From Neocallimastix lanati (nom. inval.) (lineage: Eukaryota; Neocallimastigomycota; Neocallimastigomycetes; Neocallimastigales; Neocallimastigaceae): a stretch of DNA of 24,560 nt. Of this stretch, positions 15,877 to 24,560 are shown piece after piece (positions within the stretch are counted from its first letter, which is position 1; every line of letters begins with the position of its first letter). Made by a program: the position numbers and the translations under genes. Location: contig JACVTC010000480.1 of NCBI GenBank assembly GCA_016946835.1, positions 1 through 24,560 on the forward strand, read 5' to 3'. A model generated the notes under the pieces. That model made no database searches. It saw only the letters and a program-made list of their open reading frames with translations, and was not told where the DNA came from.

Positions 15877-18128
15877 ATGGGAGCAGAAGCACTCCCAATG
15901 ACAAAACAATAGCTTCATTAAATAATTTACAAAATAATACTTTTACTAAGAATACTCCAATTGATAATAATTCCTTTAACGAAGAATCTGAAGAATCTGA
16001 TTTTAGTGACACAACTGAAAGTGAGGATGATATCATTATAAATGCTGTAAAAAGAAAAATGAATGATAATAACAGCGAAAAAGAAGAAAATAATTCCAAG
16101 AAAGTACATAAAAGTTTAAAAGATAATCCACGTCCTTTTGCAACTCCTGCTTTAAGAAAGAAGAAAGAAAATGAGCTGCATAATAAACCAAATAAAGTTT
16201 ATAAAAATCAAATACTTCCTTCAATTTTAACTCAACCAAATATTAACAAAGAAAAACAAAAAGAAAAGGAATTAAGAAATATGACAAGAGTAAGAGAAAG
16301 TAAAGAAGAAAACAACAATTATTCATCAAAAGGAAAGGAAAAAGTTGAATCTGAAGATATACTTGTAATCGATAATGAAATAGAAGATCTAGAAATGAAT
16401 AAAGATAATCAACAAAATAAAACTAATACTTTGGAAAAATTAATTTCAACAAAAACTAAGGAAACTAATAATGGAAATACTCAATTAGTAAAAAGGAATA
16501 TCAAAATGATGAATAATAAAGAACCTTACAATATTATGGATGATTTAAATAATCTTAAATCCAGTATTACGATAGGTCAACTCTTGAATGCATGTCCTAA
16601 AATTCGTTCACAATTAACTCAAGGTTTAAAGTTAGAAAAGTCTAAAATAATTGGAACTGTAGACAATGTAATAGCACGAACTTTATTAGTAAATAACTAT
16701 GACCATAGCTACATAAGTAAAAGTAATGAAGTAGCCGAAGAAGACTTAGCAATGGTTGATGCAAGTGTTGACGGAGTACTAGGAAAACTTTTAATTGATT
16801 CTTGTAGTAACCTAAGCATCGTTACTAAGCAGTATTTTGATAAATTACCTGGTGAATATGAAATAGTTGGAAAAAGTCGTGGAAGAATCCAACTAGCAAC
16901 ACAAGATGAAGAATACTCGGAAGGAATTATTGTTCGATTACCAGTAAAAATTAATAATTATGAATTTAATGCGGACTTTAGAATTATTGAGAAAGAAGAC
17001 TCATTTTATGATATGTTAATAAACTTTAAAACTCAAATCGATCATTGTTTATTTATTCATCCAACCTTAAACAGTCTATGTAAACTTTTGTCAGAAAGTG
17101 AATACGAAGAAATAGCTAAAATAAATAATCAATATTATGATGAAGAAAGTATAATCTGCACTATTAGAAAAGTTGAAGAAACGAATAATGAAAAGGAAAT
17201 TATAAAGGAATTAACTCCAATGGAATTTATTGAGAGTGATGAATTTTTAAGTACCTTAAATAAAGATTATAAAGAACAAATTATTAAAATTCTCAAAGAA
17301 ATGATTGACATAGTTGCCACTTCAACAGAAGAACTAACTCCTTCTAAACTTTCACCACATAAGATCCGTTTGAAAGCAAATGCAAAGCCAGTAAAATTAA
17401 GAAGTTATAGGTTAACTAAATTAAAATCAGATATCTTAAAAGAAGAACTTACAAAGCTTATTAAGAAAGGATTGATAGAACCATCCTGTTCAGAATGGTC
17501 ATCTCCAGTAGTACTCATTCTAAAACACAATGGAAAGTGGCGCTTGTGCATTGACTACCGAAAAGTCAATGATATGACAGAAAAAGATTCTTATTCAGTT
17601 CCATATATAGATGAAATTTTTGATAGTCTCGGAGGAGCTAAAATATTTACAACTCTTGATTTATTTTCTGGTTTTCACCAAATCTTAATGGATGAAGAAA
17701 GCGTTGAAGTAACCACTTTCACTACTAAGTTTGGAAATTATCAATTTAAGGTTATGCCTTTTGGACTTACTGGAGCTCCCTCAACCTTCCAAAGAGAAAT
17801 GAATAAAATTTTATTCCCTTTTATTGGTGAATTTGTTTATGTATTTATTGATGATGTTTTGATCTATTCAAAAAGTATCGAAGAACATTTAATTCATATT
17901 AAACAAGTATTAGAAGTATTTAAAGAAAACAAGTTAAAAATTAATATTGAAAAGTGCCATTTTCTTCAAACTGAAGTTGATGTATTAGGTCACAAACTTA
18001 CTACTAAAGGATTAAGTCCCATGGAAAGTAAGATAACAGCTATTAAGAAGTGGGAAGCCCCTTCATCACTTCATGAATTAAGATCATTTCTAGGAGCAGT
18101 GGGATATTATCGTGACTTTATTCCCTAA
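15840..18128 (+). CDS. pol: Pol of element D, protease and reverse transcriptase part
   Basis: The frame is open from 15840, overlaps the end of gag by 37 bases and has its first ATG at 16059 (689 codons from there). It is probably made only as Gag-Pol by the -1 shift at 15864. Counting from the ATG: residues 1-145 are a charged, low-complexity linker; 155-192 hold 'SITIGQLLNACPKIRSQL', a segment common before the protease in this gypsy group. The protease has D247-S-C in place of D-S/T-G. RT spans about 430-670 with 'FGLTGAPSTFQ' and the FIDD box at 596-599. The frame stops at 18126-18128 after 'GYYRDFIP' because of one extra T in CCCTAAA; the next frame continues without loss at 18112. Confidence 0.88.
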   Translation, partial: KRNIFQKVFKLLNGSRSTPNDKTIASLNNLQNNTFTKNTPIDNNSFNEESEESDFSDTTESEDDIIINAVKRKMNDNNSEKEENNSKKVHKSLKDNPRPFATPALRKKKENELHNKPNKVYKNQILPSILTQPNINKEKQKEKELRNMTRVRESKEENNNYSSKGKEKVESEDILVIDNEIEDLEMNKDNQQNKTNTLEKLISTKTKETNNGNTQLVKRNIKMMNNKEPYNIMDDLNNLKSSITIGQLLNACPKIRSQLTQGLKLEKSKIIGTVDNVIARTLLVNNYDHSYISKSNEVAEEDLAMVDASVDGVLGKLLIDSCSNLSIVTKQYFDKLPGEYEIVGKSRGRIQLATQDEEYSEGIIVRLPVKINNYEFNADFRIIEKEDSFYDMLINFKTQIDHCLFIHPTLNSLCKLLSESEYEEIAKINNQYYDEESIICTIRKVEETNNEKEIIKELTPMEFIESDEFLSTLNKDYKEQIIKILKEMIDIVATSTEELTPSKLSPHKIRLKANAKPVKLRSYRLTKLKSDILKEELTKLIKKGLIEPSCSEWSSPVVLILKHNGKWRLCIDYRKVNDMTEKDSYSVPYIDEIFDSLGGAKIFTTLDLFSGFHQILMDEESVEVTTFTTKFGNYQFKVMPFGLTGAPSTFQREMNKILFPFIGEFVYVFIDDVLIYSKSIEEHLIHIKQVLEVFKENKLKINIEKCHFLQTEVDVLGHKLTTKGLSPMESKITAIKKWEAPSSLHELRSFLGAVGYYRDFIP
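15864..15897 (+). promoter_or_regulatory. Programmed -1 ribosomal frameshift signal between gag and pol of element D
   Basis: The heptamer T_TTA_AAC (15864-15870) is in the correct phase with gag codons TTA AAC. A 7-nt spacer with the gag stop UAA follows, then a 6-bp stem: TGGGAG 15878-15883 with CTCCCA 15892-15897, loop CAGAAGCA. UUUAAAC is among the most efficient known slippery sites. The pol frame (-1) is open from 15840 on, so the shift reads straight into pol. Confidence 0.82.
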
Positions 18129-19017
18129 ATATGCTCAAATTACCTCACCTTTATGTAAATTATTGAAAAAGAATACTAAATATGAATGGAATAAAGAACA
18201 ACAAGAAAGCTTTGAACTCCTAAAAGAAAAATTAATCAATGCACCTATTCTAAAATTTCCGTCATTTGACAAACCTTTTATCATTAGAACTGATGCTTCG
18301 TATAATGGAATTGGTGGAGTTCTTTTACAAAAAGAAGAAGAAACCGGTAAGGAGCATCCAATACACTTTATAAGTAGAAGTTTGAAGAAAACTGAAAAGA
18401 ATTATGGTATCACAGATTTGGAAGGAACAGCTTTATTTTACTGTATGACTAAATTTAAATCTTATATTGAAGGAAATCCATTACCTACAACTATTTACAC
18501 AGATCATAAACCATTAGTTGGTTTATTTAAGAATAAAGAACCTTTGAATGCAAGGCAAACAAGATGGTGTCTAACCGCTAGTATGCTTGGAATTAATATA
18601 AAATATGAATCAGGCAAAAAGAATGTGTTAGCTGATGCTCTTTCAAGAATGAAAAGTAAGGAAGAGAGAAAGATATTATTAACAAAAATTACTAATGGAA
18701 ATAATGAAGAATTATTATCTAAGGTTATAAAGGAATTTATTAATGAAAAGTTTACTGTTATTGATGGTGAAGATTACTTTATCGACAATGGAAATTATAG
18801 AAAATTAATAACGGACGAAAATGAAAGGTTTAAATTAATTTTAGAAGCTCATAATATTGGCCACGAAGGATATTACAAAACATATCAAAGACTTAAGAAA
18901 AACTTTTATTGGAATCATATGATTAAAGATATCAAAAGAATTGTTAGTAATTGTGAAAAATGCCAAGTTAAATCGTCCTCAACCATATCCAGAACCAACC
19001 GAAAACCATCCAACTAA
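18112..19017 (+). pseudogene. Pol of element D continued: RT thumb end, RNase H and integrase zinc finger, frame 2
   Basis: The 301 codons overlap the end of the previous frame by 17 bases. Connection sequence 'PKYAQITSPLCKLL' is followed by RNase H (catalytic D in 'IRTDASYNG', E in 'GITDLEGTA', D in 'YTDHKPL', D in 'VLADALSR'). Next is the integrase H-H-C-C finger ('HNIGHEG' and 'CEKC'). All key residues are present. The frame is lost after 'KCQV' near 18970, where one extra A is present in a TAAA run. Confidence 0.85.
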
Positions 19018-19228
19018 AGTGGAGGGTCCCTTTGTGCATTTAGGATTAGATATTATAGGACCGTTACCAAAAACAAGAAATAATAATCAATATATTATAG
19101 TAACTGTTGATTACTTTACCAAATGGGTTGAAGCCGAACCCACTGAAAACATAACTTCCTCTGATATAATTAAATTTTTAATAAACGTTTTTGCAAGACA
19201 TGGTGTACCTCAAGTTATTACTACATGA
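18941..19228 (+). pseudogene. Pol of element D continued: integrase catalytic core, first part
   Basis: Useful sequence starts after the finger at about 18972 and holds 'LGLDIIGPLPK' with the first catalytic Asp, and 'VTVDYFTKW'. It ends in 'VPQVITT' at a stop created by one extra base near 19223. The second Asp ('DNGVQFTS') follows at once in the next frame (19227-19250), and the catalytic Glu region ('HPESNGLTENRN') is at 19312-19347 in yet another frame. No open frame of useful length covers 19229-19324. Confidence 0.8.
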
Positions 19229-19324
19229 TAATGGAGTCCAATTCACTTCTGATATGACTAAAATCTTTCTTGATCTTTATGATGTTATATGTAAATTTAT
19301 AGCTACCTATCCACCCTGAATCCA

Positions 19325-19732
19325 ATGGTCTCACTGAAAATCGAAATAAAGAAATTGGAAAATTACTTCCGTTTATTAGGAAGGAAAAATCAAGATTGGG
19401 ATGAAGTTTTACCTTCTGCTTTATGGGCACTTCGAACTACCAAAAATACAGCTACTGGACATTCTAGTTTTGAATTAGTATATGGAAGAGAAGACCAACA
19501 GCCTTATGATATAGCCATAAGAACAATTGAAAATGCAGGTAAATCGTATGATGAAATTTTAATGGAAAAATTTGTTCGTCATTATCAATGGACTAGAGAA
19601 GCATGCGAAAATGTGAAGAATGCTAACAAGTATTGGGCAACAAGACGAGAAGAACAAATAAGTATGAAAAAAGGAAAAGAATTAAAGCTGGTGATCTTGT
19701 TCTTGTTAGAAACTTTAGCCGCACTAAGCTAG
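19325..19732 (+). pseudogene. Pol of element D continued: integrase C-terminal part
   Basis: In this frame the first dozen residues are out of phase; real integrase begins near 19365 ('RLLGRKNQDWDEVLPSALWA') and includes the family motif 'GHSSFELVYGRE'. It runs out of phase again near 19675, in an A/G-rich run, and ends at 19732. There is no HTH or other extra domain. Confidence 0.78.
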
Positions 19733-19878
19733 AACCATATTACAATGGACCATTTAAAATTTTAAAAATTCAATTCAACACGGCAACCTTAATCGATCAG
19801 AAGACTGGAAAGCAACTCGATAGGAATGTTCACTTTAAAAATTTAGTAAAGTTTAACTCCGCTTACAGAGAAGCTTGA
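19633..19878 (+). pseudogene. Pol of element D, last segment: integrase C-terminal SH3-like domain
   Basis: Useful sequence starts near 19675 ('IKAGDLVLVRNF', 'YNGPFKILKIQ', 'DRNVHFKNLVKF'). This is the small beta-barrel that ends gypsy integrases. The stop at 19876-19878 is 18 bases before the 3' LTR. No chromodomain follows, in contrast with B and C. Confidence 0.8.
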
Positions 19879-19879
19879 G

Positions 19880-19896
19880 TCTTCGTCGGGGCATCT
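19880..19896 (+). other. Polypurine-tract region of element D
   Basis: GTCTTCGTCGGGGCATC lies directly before the LTR start TGATAAG. The CGGGG core is the only G-rich run here and takes the place of the plus-strand primer, though it is short and interrupted. Confidence 0.4.
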
Positions 19897-20391
19897 TGAT
19901 AAGAATGTACTAAATAATGCATTCTTAATTAAATCTACGATTTATTTCTAATACATTATGTGTACATTATTATTTTTGTACTTTAATAAATTTTTAAATC
20001 CAAAGATCAAAAATTAAATCAAAAATTATATTAAACTTTATATTTTTATATTAAATCTTATATTAATAGTAATATTTTTATATATTTAAAACTTATATTA
20101 GCAATATTAATAATAAATCTTATTTTTTTTTATATTAATAATGAAAATTTATATTAATAATATTTTTATATATTGATAATTAAAAATTTATATATTATAT
20201 TTTAACTTTTATTATAAAATTTTATATCGAAATGTTTTATTTTATATTGAAAAATATTTTATTTTATTAAAAACCTTTATATTAGAATAGTATTTTTATT
20301 TTTATTTGAATATTTTAACAGATTGTAATAAAAATTATAGCCAATTAAATAAATTCTTATTAGTAATATTTTAGATATTTTAAATAAATAA

Positions 20392-20438
<47 letters not shown>

Positions 20439-20758
20439 TTTTATTAATATTATAAATGTATTTTATTTATATTGTTATAATTAAATTTTATATAATTAAT
20501 TATAAAAATCAATTTAAATTTAATAGTTTTTATAAAAAAAAAAATAAATAAAATGTAATTTAGTGGCAAGAACAACTTTTATGCCTTGAAAAAAAGTATA
20601 AATAGTTGTAAATTTTGCTACTAATTTTTAAATATCATCAAATAAAATAAAATAAAATCAAATAAAATCAAATAAATTTATAAATAAAAATAATAAATAA
20701 ATAAATAAAATTTGTGTTTCCTTACTTTATTTTTATTTAATTCTCTAAAACCTTAACA
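19897..20758 (+). repeat. 3' LTR of element D (862 bp)
   Basis: Homologous end to end to 12723-13572. About eight substitutions are seen by eye (for example TTCAAAGATT against TCCAAAGATC, and GATTATAAA against AATTATAAA), plus indels in A/T and AAATC/AAATA repeats. TATAAATA is at 20597-20604 and the poly(A) tract at 20394-20436. Confidence 0.92.
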
Positions 20759-20776
20759 ACTGAAGATTTCGTTACA
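20759..20776 (-). repeat. Right target duplication of D (20759-20764) and outer end of the C 5' LTR
   Basis: ACTGAA repeats 12717-12722, and GATTTCGTTACA completes the C LTR, matching 7445-7456 exactly. Beyond 20776 the sequence (CATGACTCC...) has no match to the left flank of C. Confidence 0.85.
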
Positions 20777-21140
20777 CATGACTCCTTTAACATTGTTTTT
20801 AAATCGAAAATAAATAAAGACTTTACTTATAATATTAAAATAATAAATAGATAATAAATGTACTTAAATTTAATTATTTAGTATTTAGTTTAATTAATAA
20901 TTATATTTTTCTAAATTTAGTTATAGTTTATAAATTTATTATTTAATAAAATTCATTAGGATAGTTTTATATTAAAATATATGTAATTTAAATAAAATAA
21001 TATATTATCAATGTATTTAGGAAAAGTATAAATAGAAGATACTTTTCACATTTTTTCTCGATGTAATTGTTTATTTTTAACAAATAACTATTAAATATTA
21101 ATAAAATATATTTTAATAAAAAAATTTTTTAATAAAATAA
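20777..21140. other. AT-rich stretch between elements C and E, possible LTR remnant
   Basis: No gene. A TATAAATA box on the plus strand (21027-21034) and a terminal-looking TTTTTAACA ending at 21082 suggest the remnant of a small plus-strand LTR. I find no second copy in the window, so this stays tentative. TGACTCCTTTAACA at 20779-20792 resembles, in inverted orientation, the TGTTAAGGAGTCA at 23799-23811. Confidence 0.3.
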
Positions 21141-21273
21141 AATTTATTGTATTTTGTTATTGTAATCTATTTTTGTGTTTTCTTTTACATTATCATTTAT
21201 ACTTTCCCCCTCAATTAAAGAATCCTTAAAATTAATAATAGAATCAATATATTTGTCACAAAAGAATGTAGTA

Positions 21274-21966
21274 TTAATAGTTCCAGGTATATCTTCCATA
21301 AAATAAAACATCTCTTGAAGTAACTATAGAGTTAGTAGAAATATCTAAAATTTTGTAGCCAAGAGAGTCAGATGCATATCCTAAAAATATACCAGGTTTA
21401 GAGTTATTGTCAAATTTATTCGTTTTGTGATTGTTATAGAAAAATGCTTTACATCCAAAAACTTTAAGGTGAGAAATATCAACTGATTTATTGAAAAATA
21501 ATTCATTTGGAATTTTATTATTAATACTCTGATGTGGATTCAAGTTATAGAGGTAAGCAGCACAAAGAATAGCGGAATCCCAAAACTTGTAGGGTAGCTT
21601 AGCAGAGTTTAATAGAGTAGATGCGCAACGATTAAGTGTTTGATTTAAGCGTTCAGCACGACCATTTTGTTGTGGGTAACCAGGAACTGAATGAATGAAA
21701 TTAATTCCAAAATTTTCTAAATAGGTAGTTAAAGTTTTGTTGATATACTCAGTACCATTGTCAGATTTGAAATTTATAATTTTATATGAAGTAGTATTGG
21801 AAATAAATTTATGAAATTTAATAAATATGTTAGGAACATCAGACTTATTCTTGATAAGGTAGACCCAAATTTTTCTAGAGAAATCATCAAGAAAAGTAAC
21901 ATAATAATTGAAATCATTATATGATGTTTCCAATTTTCCAACTACATCAGAATGAACTAGTTCCAT
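21274..21966 (-). pseudogene. Copia integrase core of element E
   Basis: 230 codons. Catalytic residues are D7 ('HSDVVG'), D69 ('FKSDNGTEY') and E105 ('NGRAERLNQTL'), a D-X35-E arrangement. The copia-specific 'HLKVFGCKAFFYN' and 'GIFLGYASDSLGYKI' follow. The first Met is internal; the true chain begins upstream in 21957-22280 and is shifted by one base near 21965-21980. The end 'YGRYTWNY' is out of phase: about 50 codons ('PGTINTTFFCD', 'IEGES') continue in another frame to a stop near 21145. Confidence 0.85.
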
Positions 21967-22280
21967 AGGTTTTGAAGCATTATTAGGGAAGAGTAGAATG
22001 GTTTTCTCTTTAATTTAGTGATTTTGCATTGGCGACAATTTTTATCATTATGGTATTTAGTATGCTCAATGACAAAATCTTTGATATCATTATTATAAAA
22101 GTGTCCCAAACGAGCATGCCACAAGTTAGTATCAATGCTGAAAACATAATTCTTAGATATAGTATTATTTGAAGGTATTGTATCAAACACGAATAAATTT
22201 TCATCATTCGTAAAAATATTTGCAATTAACTTATTATTTTTGAATATTTGTAAACGGTCTTTGTTATTTACGCGTTTCAT
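21957..22280 (-). pseudogene. GAG-pre-integrase domain of element E
   Basis: 107 codons with 'LWHARLGH' and later 'CRQC', the H-H-C-C zinc-binding pattern that opens copia integrases. The preceding 'FTNDENLFVFDTI' is the usual linker after the protease. It goes out of phase near its end, where the integrase core takes over. Confidence 0.78.
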
Positions 22281-22321
22281 TATAATAGTACATCCATTTT
22301 TTAATATTGAATGAGTGGAAA

Positions 22322-22642
22322 TTAGATTGTTTTGAATATTTGACGCGTAATAAACATTTGATAATATAAATCTTTATTTTTAAATTTACCATTGTAAGTA
22401 CCTACATTTTCGACCTTGTCTAAATCACCATTTGGATAAATGATATTTTTATTATTTACTTTATTTATATTGTTTAAATTATTGATGTTATTAGTTAAGT
22501 TGATGCCAGTACCACTATCAATAATCCAATGTGTGGAATTATTATTATTATTTATTGTTGTATAATTACAATTTTGAATTACTGAAATACTTCCTGTAAA
22601 ATCAATGTATAACCTCATCTTCATTTTCATTATTATTTTCAA
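22322..22642 (-). pseudogene. Copia protease of element E
   Basis: 106 codons containing 'HWIIDSGTGINLTNN', the copia aspartic protease active-site segment (DSG). Asn-rich linkers lie around it. The first 15 residues are probably not part of the original chain, and the frame goes off before the end of the domain. Confidence 0.7.
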
Positions 22643-22818
22643 AAAATTATTGTTATTATTATTAGATTTATCATTGTTCTTATTAATAATATTTCCAGAG
22701 TAATAATTATTTTTGTTATTATATCTTTATAATAATTTTTATGTTTGTAATTATTATTTTTATAATTTTTATCATTATCATCTGATTTATTATTTTCTCT
22801 AATTAAAAGATTATATTT

Positions 22819-22860
22819 ACAATGATCAGTAGTGTGACCTTTAGTTTTGCATATATGACA
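22819..22860 (-). pseudogene. Zinc knuckle of element E gag
   Basis: Translation of the minus strand gives CHICKTKGHTTDHC, a perfect CX2CX4HX4C. It is not inside a long open frame; frameshifts lie on both sides. It places the end of gag between 22800 and 22870. Confidence 0.75.
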
Positions 22861-22869
22861 ATAATATTC

Positions 22870-23483
22870 GTTTACGAATTTTATTAGTATTATTATAATT
22901 TTTATTATTATTTGGTTTATTTTATTTATATTATTGACATTTGAATCGTTTATAACGGTAGTTTTTGACCTTAAAATTTCGGCTTTTTCAAAAAAGTCAT
23001 GCCTTTTGTTTAATTCTTTAATAAGATCATCAAAAGTTTTATAACTATAAATTGTGGTGAATTTATACCAACTCTATCTAATTCATTTACTGCAAATAAA
23101 AGTTAGTTTCCTCATCAAAAGGAATTCTTTTTAGTTTATTAGATTCAAATTTATGTTGTTCGAAAAGATTGTTTAATTCATTAATATATTGAATATAGTC
23201 ATTGTTTATTAACTTAAGATTAATAATTTTATATTCAAGAATATTTAATAGTGCTTGGCCAGATTGATAGAAACGGTTTTTTAATCTACAATCATACTAT
23301 AAGCAGTTTTACATCCTCGTAAATATTCTTGGTTTGATTTTTCTAAACTATTTATTATGATAGATTGAACCGCATTATCCGATTTTATTTGACCTCTGTT
23401 CATATTTGAATATTGGATTTCTTTTTCAATATAAATATCTAAATCATTGGCAATGAGATGCCTCTTTAAAGGCTCATACCAAT
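22870..23483 (-). pseudogene. Broken gag body of element E
   Basis: Segments of copia gag can be read in alternating minus-strand frames: 'DWYEPLKRHLIANDLDIYI' (about 23440-23496), 'SIIINSLEKSNQEYLRG' (near 23320-23370), 'YQSGQALLNILEYKIIN' (near 23220-23270) and 'DEETNF' with 'VNELDRVG' (near 23060-23130). This matches the UBN2-type capsid domain. Four or five single-base indels separate the pieces. Confidence 0.65.
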
Positions 23484-23696
23484 CTAAGAAATTTTCTTTA
23501 TTTCTTTAATTTCAAAAACAGATTTAGTTATATTTCCATAATATTTGTTTATGATAATCCTTTTATCATTGGATTCATCATCTTCATGTGAAGAAATCGA
23601 TTCATCGTCCTTATTTTCAGTTGGATTCGATGAACTCGAACTCTCTTCAATATGATTATTATTGTTATTCTTTCTTTTAGCCATTCTTTGGAACAT
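23484..23696 (-). pseudogene. N-terminus of element E gag
   Basis: 70 codons: Met at 23696 (or 'MAKRKN' at 23684), a five-Asn run, Ser-rich and acidic stretches, then 'NKYYGNITKSVFEIKEIKK'. It is low-complexity up to about residue 45. The frame is lost near 23490 and gag continues in the next frame. Confidence 0.6.
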
Positions 23697-23698
23697 TA

Positions 23699-24560
23699 AT
23701 ATAAAATAATCAATTATATTATAAAGTCATTAAAATCATTAAAACGTTTTAAAAATTAAAATTAATAATAGGTCTCTTGATATATGAGACTCTTAATCTG
23801 TTAAGGAGTCAATATAAGATATGATGTGTACACAACAAAATGTATTATTATTTAATTAAATTTTATTTATTATTTATTAATTTATATGATTTAAAAAAGT
23901 ATTTAAAAAGACTCAAAATATTAATTTCATAAAAAAATTTTCTTTTTATATTTTACATACAAATTATTACTTAATCAAATATTATAAATATTTATAATAC
24001 TTTAATGTACAAAAGTTTAAATATTATGTTGAACTTTAACATATACATATATTATTCTATTTTAAAAAATTTTTCATTATCTTATTATAATAATATCAAA
24101 ATATTAATAAAATAATAAAATAAAAAATTTCATATAAAAATAAAAAAATTACACAAACCGTAACAAACCTTTAAACTTATAATTATAATTTTCTAAACCT
24201 AATTATTAAAGTTTCTCTATTTAAATAAAAAAAATAAATAAAAATAAAAATTTAATCCACTTTTTAATTTTTAATTATTTATTTATATATTATATTTCAA
24301 TTTTTTTTTTTTTTTTTATTTTTTTGTAATAATTTTAAAAACTATTTAGTAAATCATATTTAAATAATATATTTAATAATATATTTGTATAAAAATAAAA
24401 ATATAAATATATATATATATATAAATTTATAATATATAATAATATTCAATTTTTTAATTTTATATAATTTTTTAAATTTATTTAATTGTTATTTTAATAA
24501 TCTTTTATTATACGTACATAATTAAATGGTTTTATTCCATATTTAATTTATTTTTTTTTT
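23699..24560. other. AT-rich end of window, possible 5' LTR of element E, no gene
   Basis: From TGTTAAGGAGTCA at 23799 onward the sequence could be the LTR of E read on the minus strand (it would end TGACTCCTTAACA). A GTCTC...GAGAC inverted repeat lies at about 23772-23790, in the place of a primer binding site. No second LTR copy is in the window to confirm this. The rest is about 85-90% A+T with homopolymers and an (AT)n run near 24407-24422. Confidence 0.3.

Larger units (their letters stand above)
12723..20758 (+). mobile_element. Ty3/gypsy retrotransposon, element D, inserted in the C LTR
   Basis: A structurally complete element of 8036 bp: LTRs 12723-13572 and 19897-20758 (TG...CA), primer binding site 13579-13594, leader, gag, pol, and a G-rich tract before the 3' LTR. 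A 6-bp target duplication ACTGAA surrounds it. It has no chromodomain and a different gag from B and C, so it is a separate gypsy family. The LTRs differ at about eight bases outside homopolymers, by eye, plus several indels in A/T runs. Pol is interrupted by indels after 18120. Confidence 0.93.
6814..20776 (-). mobile_element. Non-autonomous Ty3/gypsy chromovirus, element C, interrupted by element D
   Basis: Own sequence is 6814-12722 plus 20765-20776; the rest is element D with its target duplication. The LTRs are 6814-7456 and 12092-12722/20765-20776, with terminal inverted repeat TGTAACG...CGTTACA. Direction is minus: the ORF and the TATAAATA box (plus-strand TATTTATA at 7055-7062) agree, and a purine-rich tract sits next to the left LTR. 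The LTR copies read as identical, so insertion (or LTR conversion) looks recent. The outer flanks show no target duplication (left ...TTCTAT, right CATGA...). Full-length relatives would need about 1.7 kb more coding sequence. Confidence 0.85.
21140..23798 (-). mobile_element. Decayed Ty1/copia retrotransposon, element E, without RT
   Basis: On the minus strand the order is gag, zinc knuckle, protease, GAG-pre-integrase, integrase, which is the copia order (integrase before RT). Every domain is in a different short frame, so at least six single-base indels are present. Coding similarity continues past the integrase to a stop near 21145 and then ends; RT and RNase H are missing. Limits are approximate. 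A possible LTR edge is TGTTAAGGAGTCA at 23799. Confidence 0.75.

Noticed and set aside
23799-24560. Confident 5' LTR for element E
   Set aside because: Only one edge is visible, there is no second copy in the window, and no TGG-type primer binding site lies beside it; kept as a low-confidence note.

Overview
This window is a graveyard of nested LTR retrotransposons in a very AT-rich eukaryotic genome. I see no host gene. Spacers are long A/T runs, and coding stretches are somewhat richer in G+C. Two of the Ty3/gypsy elements carry a C-terminal chromodomain (chromovirus type), which fits a fungus with an AT-rich genome; the exact taxon cannot be fixed from this sequence. Five elements are labelled A to E.

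Layout, left to right. (A) 1-371, +: 3' end of a Ty1/copia-type gag reading frame that enters from outside the window and is cut by element B. (B) 372-6813, minus strand: a Ty3/gypsy chromovirus with an almost complete gag-pol (one 1377-codon frame plus an out-of-phase C-terminus with chromodomain), a full 780-bp 3' LTR at 372-1151 and a 5' LTR cut at 6813. (C) 6814-20776, minus strand: a second chromovirus whose two 643-bp LTRs read as identical. Its one long frame (812 codons) has lost the RT core, RNase H and the front of the integrase by an in-frame deletion, so it looks like a recently mobilised non-autonomous derivative. Its right LTR (12092-12722 plus 20765-20776) is split by (D) 12723-20758, +: a third gypsy family without chromodomain, bounded by 850/862-bp LTRs, a 6-bp target duplication ACTGAA and a 16-nt tRNA-type primer binding site. 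Its gag and pol are in different frames and joined by a -1 frameshift signal (T_TTA_AAC, 7-nt spacer, 6-bp stem). From 18120 onward its pol is broken by about six single-base indels. (E) about 21140-23800 or beyond, minus strand: a decayed Ty1/copia element with gag, zinc knuckle, protease and integrase pieces but no RT.

Most notable are a 40-nt block that is identical in the 5' leaders of C and D (two unrelated gypsy families) and can fold as a hairpin around a TGACGTAA-type site; the textbook frameshift signal in D; tandem repeats upstream of gag in B, C and D; a tRNA-like A-box/B-box segment inside the C LTR; and a timing paradox, because the outer element C has identical LTRs while the younger D nested inside it has visibly diverged LTRs. 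All ORF breaks are single-base indels, many beside homopolymers, so sequencing or assembly error must be kept in mind.
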